From positions 1 to 57,430 of the forward strand of contig JAGSHI010000005.1 of the NCBI GenBank assembly GCA_023954635.1: a stretch of 57,430 nt of DNA, given 5' to 3'. Of this stretch, positions 52,895 to 57,430 are shown one piece after another. The notes under the pieces were generated by a model that searched no databases, was not told where the DNA came from, and worked only from the letters and a program-made list of their open reading frames with translations. The DNA is from Bacteriovoracaceae bacterium (lineage in GTDB: Bacteria > Bdellovibrionota > Bacteriovoracia > Bacteriovoracales > Bacteriovoracaceae). Made by a program: the position numbers and the translations under genes. Each line of letters opens with the position of its first letter. Position 1 is the stretch's first letter.

Positions 52895-53152
52895 ATGATT
52901 CGCCAATTAGAAAAATTATTTGATGACCAAGTTAGACCGGCCTTAGCTGCTCATGGCGGAAATGTTGAAATTGTAGATTATGACAACGATAAGCTGTACC
53001 TAAAACTTTCTGGAGGATGCCAGGGATGTTCTAGTTCAACAGCTACTTTAAAAGATGGAATTGAAAAGTTAGTAAAAGAGCAATATCCAGATATCATTGA
53101 AGTCATTGATCTAACTGATCACGACTCAGGAAATAATCCCTACTTTAAATAA
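52895..53152 (+). CDS. NifU C-terminal-domain (Nfu) iron-sulfur carrier
   Basis: This 85-residue protein is a single NifU C-terminal domain: 'VRPALAAHGGNVEIVDYDNDKLYLKLSGGCQGC' holds the CxxC motif (Cys45 and Cys48) that binds a transferable [4Fe-4S] cluster in a dimer. It delivers clusters to target apoproteins in the cytosol. The ATG follows a GGAGAC ribosome site in the 12-nt gap after the glycosyltransferase. Its stop abuts the stop of the convergent nitrilase gene with no intergenic sequence. Confidence 0.95.
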   Translation: MIRQLEKLFDDQVRPALAAHGGNVEIVDYDNDKLYLKLSGGCQGCSSSTATLKDGIEKLVKEQYPDIIEVIDLTDHDSGNNPYFK

Positions 53153-53926
53153 TTAAAAAACTTTGACCTTTTTTCTTACTTCCTGAACATAATCTAAATC
53201 GAGTTCAGCCGTTATAAGTTTTTCGCCTTCTTCAGCGTCGGCTAAAACTTCTCCCCATGGATCAACAACTAGAGAGTGACCATAAGTTGATATACGTTCA
53301 TTATTTTTTCCCCATTGAGCAGCCGCTACAACATAACACTGATTTTCAATGGCCCTGGCCTTTATTAACGTGTGCCAGTGAGCTTTCCCTGTTGGTACAG
53401 TAAAAGCAGAGGAAGCCGTTATTAAGTTGGCCCCTTTTCTAGAGTAGTCGCGATACATTTCGGGATAGCGAAGATCAAAACAGATTCCTAAACCAATTTT
53501 CAGAGGCCCTGCAGTAATCATTTTTGGATCTTCACCTGGAGAATAAATATCGTTTTCGTCTATAACCTTATCTTTTAGCTCACAAGAAAAGAGATGAATC
53601 TTGTCATAAGTTCCAAGATCTTTTCCACTGGGATCAAAGTTATAGGCCCTATTTTTAACTTCACCACCACCATAAGCAGCGGCGGTTCCACCCAAGACAT
53701 AAATTTTATTATCTAGAGCGAGGTTTTGGATATTTTTGTAGTGATCATCAACTCCATTAACAACGTAAGGAGTGCTTTTTGTTCCATCACTTAATGAATA
53801 AAAACATTCTGGTAAAAAGACAGCTTCACAGCCTGCTGATTTAGCTTCATCAATAAACTTTCTTATTTTGATGAGGTTCTCTTCGTACTCTAACCCAGAG
53901 GTTATTTGGATAACTCCAATTTTCAT
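53153..53926 (-). CDS. Nitrilase-superfamily carbon-nitrogen hydrolase
   Basis: The catalytic triad of the superfamily is visible: Glu in 'VFLPECFYS' (about residue 41), Lys in 'YDKIHLFSCEL', and Cys in 'LGICFDLRYPEMYR'. The 'KIHLF' and 'CYVVAAAQWG' context is typical of the Nit1/Nit2 branch (deaminated-glutathione or omega-amidase type). It hydrolyses a C-N bond of an amide substrate; the exact substrate is not deducible. The ATG overlaps the stop of the UDP-glucose dehydrogenase gene (ATGA), so the two are coupled. Confidence 0.9.
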   Translation of the reverse strand: MKIGVIQITSGLEYEENLIKIRKFIDEAKSAGCEAVFLPECFYSLSDGTKSTPYVVNGVDDHYKNIQNLALDNKIYVLGGTAAAYGGGEVKNRAYNFDPSGKDLGTYDKIHLFSCELKDKVIDENDIYSPGEDPKMITAGPLKIGLGICFDLRYPEMYRDYSRKGANLITASSAFTVPTGKAHWHTLIKARAIENQCYVVAAAQWGKNNERISTYGHSLVVDPWGEVLADAEEGEKLITAELDLDYVQEVRKKVKVF

Positions 53927-55236
53927 TTATTGATCCTCTTTCCAATCGCAAAATAATCAAAACCATGTTCTAAAACTTTTTCTGTTTTATAAAGGTTCCT
54001 TCCATCAAAGATGACAGGAGATTTTAATCTGCTTTTAATTTCTGGAAAATCTGGAAATGAAAACTCTCTCCACTCTGTCATGGTTATCAAAGCATCACAC
54101 TCATTAAGACTGTCATATTTATTTTCGTACATGGTAATAGAATCTTTTTCATCCTCAACCATCTTAAGAAAGTTTTCTCCTGCAACAGGATCAAAGAAGT
54201 TTACTTTTGCTCCGGCCTTAACTAAGGCCTTTGCCATATAAATAGCAGAAGATTCTCTTACGTCATCAGTATTGGCTTTAAAGGCGACTCCCCAAAAAGC
54301 GAATGTTCGACCAGAAAGATCTTTAAAGTGAGATTTCATTTTATCATAGAGATACATTTTCTGAATATCATTTACGTCTTCAGTAGCTCCAACAATGCTT
54401 AAGTCCATTCCATACTCTTTTGCAGTATGCATAAGTGCTTTCACATCTTTTGGAAAACAACTTCCGCCATAACCTGGCCCTGGATAAAAGAAATGTTTTC
54501 CAATTCTCTCATCACTAGAGATTCCTTTTCGAACTTCATTAATGTCTGCACCCACAAGATCACAAAGTTTAGCGATTTCATTTATAAAAGAAATTTTTGT
54601 CGCTAAGAAACAGTTCGCTGCATATTTTGTCATTTCCGCAGAAAGGTTACTCATCATGAAAATAGGGTTCCCTTGCCTAACGAGAGGAGTATAAAGCTCT
54701 TCCATTACCTTCGCCGCAACTTCTTCTTGATAACCTATCACTACTCGATCAGGTCTCATAAAGTCTTCAACAGCAGAGCCCTCTTTTAAAAACTCAGGGT
54801 TATTAACTACATGAAATTTTTTATTCGTAAATTTTGAAATATGTTCTTTAATTTTATTTCCAGTTCCAACAGGAACTGTTGACTTGATAACAACGATGGC
54901 ATCATCACTTAGCTCTTTAGCTACAGATTCAGCTGCAGAAAAAAGATATTCAAGGTTAGCTTGCCCATCATCACTTGAAGGTGTTCCAACAGCTAAGAAA
55001 ATGGCCTTCGCTTCACCGACAGAAGAATAATCGGTAGAGAAGAGGAGCCTTCCCGATTTTATATTTCTAGAAAGAAGGTCAGTTAGACCCGGTTCGTATA
55101 TTGGGCTCTTTCCCTCTTTGAGTGTTTGAATTTTATTTTCATCAATATCAATACAAGTGACATCGTGTCCGATTTCAGAAAAACATGTTCCTGAAACTAA
55201 TCCCACATAACCTGTTCCAATGACGCTAACCTTCAT
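53923..55236 (-). CDS. ugd: UDP-glucose 6-dehydrogenase
   Basis: The protein starts with the NAD-binding 'VIGTGYVGLVSGTCFSEIGHDV', and contains the catalytic cysteine in 'PGYGGSCFPKD' and the C-terminal 'VKAGAKVNFFDP' region. It oxidises UDP-glucose to UDP-glucuronate for capsule or LPS sugars. Length (437 residues) is normal. It is divergent from the UPF0104 membrane protein, and its last bases form ATGA with the nitrilase start. The neighbouring glycosyltransferase may use related sugars. Confidence 0.96.
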   Translation of the reverse strand: MKVSVIGTGYVGLVSGTCFSEIGHDVTCIDIDENKIQTLKEGKSPIYEPGLTDLLSRNIKSGRLLFSTDYSSVGEAKAIFLAVGTPSSDDGQANLEYLFSAAESVAKELSDDAIVVIKSTVPVGTGNKIKEHISKFTNKKFHVVNNPEFLKEGSAVEDFMRPDRVVIGYQEEVAAKVMEELYTPLVRQGNPIFMMSNLSAEMTKYAANCFLATKISFINEIAKLCDLVGADINEVRKGISSDERIGKHFFYPGPGYGGSCFPKDVKALMHTAKEYGMDLSIVGATEDVNDIQKMYLYDKMKSHFKDLSGRTFAFWGVAFKANTDDVRESSAIYMAKALVKAGAKVNFFDPVAGENFLKMVEDEKDSITMYENKYDSLNECDALITMTEWREFSFPDFPEIKSRLKSPVIFDGRNLYKTEKVLEHGFDYFAIGKRINK

Positions 55237-55359
55237 AAATTGATCCTTTTACCTTGTTTTAAAAACAATCAGCATTAGGTAAGATACTTGAACTGTACTT
55301 ATTGCGCCACTTTTTCAACCTTATGAGAGAAGAAGGCAGCGCACAATTGGACAATTTTA

Positions 55360-56361
55360 ATGATTAAGAACTTATTAAAATTCGTATTTGCTGCGGGAAT
55401 CATTTATTGGCTCCTTAAAAGTGGAAAGCTTGATCTCACTCTCGTGAAAAAGTCTTTTTCAGCTGGTTATTATTGGCTTGGCTGTCTTGGGATTCTCGTT
55501 GTTCAAGATATTATCTCTGCTTTTCGCTGGAAAATTCTTCTTGAGATTAAAACCGGTAAGAAGCTTCCCGTTCTCGCTATGATCAAACTCACTTGGATTG
55601 GCCTCTTTTTTAATTCCTTTTTACCAGGTGCCGTTACTGGGGATTTTATTAAACTCCTTTACGCAAAAGACCTCGATCCAAAACTCACCAAAACATTTTT
55701 AGTCACCTCAGTATTACTGGACAGAATTATAGGGTTGATTGGACTTCTTTTTTTACTGGGATTGTTCTCTGTTGTTTACTTCTCAGAGATCACAGGAATT
55801 TCCCCCCAGTTAAACAAACTTCTCTATGTAAACTCACTACTCTTTTTGGGAGTTATCTTCTTTTTCATTTCTCTCTTTTTACCAGAGAAAATTCAGCTAA
55901 CTCTAAGAGGTTTTGCTATTAGAATTCCTGTGATTGGAAACAAAATCGATAATACACTTGAGCAAGTTTGGCTTATTGGAAAAAATAAGAAAGCGGTTCT
56001 TTCCTGTGCTCTTATAAGTATGGTCCTTCAGTTTATGAATGTCTGTGCTCTCTACACTGTTTCATACCCTTTCATTGAAGGTAGCCTTCCACTTGCCTAC
56101 GCCTTTACCTTCATCCCTATCGGGTTTATCGCTGTGGCAATTCCTATTTCTCCAGCTGGGCTTGGAGTAGGACATATGGCCTTTGATTCACTCTTTGGAT
56201 ATTTCAATATCTCGGGTGGTGCAAACTTTTTTAATCTCTATTTTATAAGTTTGGTTTTCATTAATCTTTTTGGTTTTATTCCTTATATTTTGAGTGGAAG
56301 AAAGCACTCTCTCAAGGAAGCAGAAGAGTTTGGCCAAGAGGTCACTCCGACCAATTCTTAA
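55360..56361 (+). CDS. UPF0104/LPG-synthase-TM-like membrane protein (flippase-like)
   Basis: The 333-residue product has about eight membrane helices and the family landmarks 'FRWKILLEIKTG', 'FFNSFLPGAVTGDFIKLLYA', 'LLDRIIGLIGLL' and 'PISPAGLGVGHMAFDSLFGYF'. UPF0104 proteins resemble the membrane domain of lysylphosphatidylglycerol synthase/MprF and are thought to flip or modify lipids, but the substrate is unknown. It lacks the cytosolic aminoacyl-transferase domain of MprF. It is divergent from ugd, which hints at envelope glycan or lipid work. Confidence 0.85.
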   Translation: MIKNLLKFVFAAGIIYWLLKSGKLDLTLVKKSFSAGYYWLGCLGILVVQDIISAFRWKILLEIKTGKKLPVLAMIKLTWIGLFFNSFLPGAVTGDFIKLLYAKDLDPKLTKTFLVTSVLLDRIIGLIGLLFLLGLFSVVYFSEITGISPQLNKLLYVNSLLFLGVIFFFISLFLPEKIQLTLRGFAIRIPVIGNKIDNTLEQVWLIGKNKKAVLSCALISMVLQFMNVCALYTVSYPFIEGSLPLAYAFTFIPIGFIAVAIPISPAGLGVGHMAFDSLFGYFNISGGANFFNLYFISLVFINLFGFIPYILSGRKHSLKEAEEFGQEVTPTNS

Positions 56362-56377
56362 TCATTCTTAAGATTTT
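56356..56377 (+). terminator. Weak AU-rich hairpin terminator after the UPF0104 gene
   Basis: TCTTAA (56356-56361) and TTAAGA (56368-56373) form a 6-bp AU-rich stem with a 6-nt loop, followed by TTTT. It overlaps the stop codon, so it could be a weak terminator. Confidence 0.3.
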
Positions 56378-56396
56378 AGACAAAACCGACGCCCTA

Positions 56397-56412
56397 AGTG
56401 ATTGAAATCACA
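56397..56412 (+). promoter_or_regulatory. CRP/FNR-like palindrome upstream of the HExxH-protein gene
   Basis: The sequence AGTGATTGAAATCACA fits the CRP pattern TGTGA-N6-TCACA except for the first base. Its centre lies about 44 nt before the ATG at 56449. Promoter elements are not clear around it, so whether it activates or represses cannot be told. Confidence 0.4.
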
Positions 56413-56448
56413 ACAGTGTTTTGGCCTTTTATTTGAATATAGAAGCCT

Positions 56449-57423
56449 ATGAAATTACTCGTTTTATGTCTTTTCTTACTAAGCTCACCTCTATCCTTTT
56501 CAAAGGAAAGAGAGCTAAGTAAGAGTGAGAAAATTAAAATTCATGAAATTATTCATGAGTTGATTCAATCAACTCACACATCTCTCGATGTTCCAAAACT
56601 TAAAATTAAATTACATACAATTAATAATCCTGCTTATTTTTTTGAATCTAATTTTGGGGCAGCAAGAGCGATTCTAGGAAAAAAGAATTATAGAATTGGA
56701 GTCAATCCACTTGTCTTTGATAAAAGTATTCCAGACGATGCCCTCAAGGGAGTTCTCGCTCATGAACTCATTCATACTGAAGATTACGCTTCAGGGAATA
56801 CTTTTAATACGCTCATCCCTATCGGGTTTGCTGTTTTAAGAAAGAAATCTAAAATTCAATATGAAAGAAAAAGTGATTTGAAAGTAATATTAAAAGGCTT
56901 ACACCAAGAGCTTTTGGCCTATAAGAAATGGCAATATCCTCTACTTTCGGCTTCGGATCTTAAAACAAAAAAATTAGAATACTTAAGTCCAAAAGAGATT
57001 GAACTTATTCTCCTTATTAAAAAATCTCATCCAGAAGTTTTGAATGATTGGTTTAATTATAAAATTCCAACCAATATCGATGGGGTGTTATTAAGTAAGT
57101 CTAAAGCTGATAACCAGTTTGATAATGATAAATTCAAGTTACTCTTCGAAAAAAAGAAATATCGAAATAAAAGAAACAAAAGGTTTGTTTTAAAATTAAA
57201 AGCTAAATCCGAACCAATGTCTGAATGTACGCTAAAGGCAATACCATATAGAAAGAAAGGATATGATTTTACTCAAGAGAAAATTTTCTTCATTAAAGAG
57301 CTTTCAAACAAGGCCTATTCAAAAATAAACTTGAAGTTTTCAAAACGTATGAAGAGTGTCGATTTTATTTTGAGTGGATGTAAAAATAATACAGATGTTT
57401 TCTTTCTTAAGGGTGGTTCTTAA
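56449..57423 (+). CDS. Exported HExxH metallopeptidase-like protein
   Basis: A signal peptide (residues 1-18, ending SFS) precedes a mature domain with HELIH at 105-109 and a downstream 'ERKSD' with Glu139 and Asp143. This spacing and order resemble gluzincin peptidases, in which HExxH and a later Glu bind zinc (the E...D pattern is M48-like). The region after about residue 200 is basic and unassigned. The protein is periplasmic or secreted and may be a protease or another zinc hydrolase; no membrane anchor beyond the signal is seen. Start: ATG without strong ribosome site; the signal peptide supports it. Confidence 0.65.
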   Translation: MKLLVLCLFLLSSPLSFSKERELSKSEKIKIHEIIHELIQSTHTSLDVPKLKIKLHTINNPAYFFESNFGAARAILGKKNYRIGVNPLVFDKSIPDDALKGVLAHELIHTEDYASGNTFNTLIPIGFAVLRKKSKIQYERKSDLKVILKGLHQELLAYKKWQYPLLSASDLKTKKLEYLSPKEIELILLIKKSHPEVLNDWFNYKIPTNIDGVLLSKSKADNQFDNDKFKLLFEKKKYRNKRNKRFVLKLKAKSEPMSECTLKAIPYRKKGYDFTQEKIFFIKELSNKAYSKINLKFSKRMKSVDFILSGCKNNTDVFFLKGGS

Positions 57424-57430
57424 CCTTTTA

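Noticed and set aside
55257-55271. TTGTTTT/AAAACAA palindrome between ugd and the UPF0104 gene
   Set aside because: Short and A/T-only; such palindromes are expected by chance in an AT-rich intergenic region.
1-57430. tRNA, rRNA, CRISPR arrays, prophage or insertion-sequence remains
   Set aside because: No tRNA-like cloverleaf with TTC-loop sequence, no regular direct repeats with spacers and no transposase or integrase was seen; all gaps are below about 230 nt.

Overview
The window comes from an AT-rich, motile Gram-negative bacterium. It encodes a complete rod-elongation cassette, lipoproteins with lipoboxes, an MsbA-like exporter and a large flagellar hook/basal-body operon under NtrC-type regulators. 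Gene content and the lysine-rich, AT-biased coding style resemble predatory Bdellovibrionota, most likely a Bacteriovorax/Halobacteriovorax-type organism. That assignment is an inference; no rRNA, tRNA, CRISPR array or insertion sequence was recognised in the window.

Layout. 1-6.3 kb (mostly + strand): the C-terminal part of a Tad-like surface/pilus protein, a histone-H1-like lysine-repeat protein built on a 45-bp minisatellite, a glutaredoxin, a SAMHD1-type HD phosphohydrolase, two unrecognised proteins and a rhodanese domain lacking its cysteine. 6.3-11.7 kb (- strand): a MarR regulator, a small secreted protein and the operon mreC-mreD-mrdA-rodA, whose genes are linked by 1-nt stop/start overlaps. 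11.8-14.5 kb: a PpiD-type chaperone coupled to a ferredoxin, and a convergent CDF metal exporter. 14.5-31.6 kb (- strand): a flagellar block in the order NtrC-type regulator, large TPR protein, degenerate NtrC-like AAA+ protein, flgB, flgC, fliE, fliF, fliG, fliH, fliI, fliJ, motE-like, fliK, flgD, TIGR02530-type gene, flgE, closed by a hairpin terminator.

31.7-50.8 kb (- strand): metK, a SleB-like secreted hydrolase overlapping mpl (murein tripeptide recycling), two adjacent paralogous lipoproteins, a cytosolic beta-lactamase-fold protein, ppdK, glyS, an ABC exporter, RecO and a compact helicase. 50.9-57.4 kb: rsmE, a small HTH regulator with a dyad over its promoter, a glycosyltransferase, an Nfu domain, a nitrilase, UDP-glucose dehydrogenase, a UPF0104 membrane protein and a secreted HExxH protein.

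The most novel element is the lipoprotein pair at 36.5-42.2 kb. Both carry what reads as a complete R-S-E ADP-ribosyltransferase signature: FRG, then SPFLS(T/W)(S/T), then ExE before a shared FPDE(L/M)V. Both also end in the same short TC...ES tail. The larger one additionally contains a nucleoside-phosphorylase-like domain. They sit beside murein-processing genes, so a role as cell-envelope or prey-directed enzymes is plausible but unproven.
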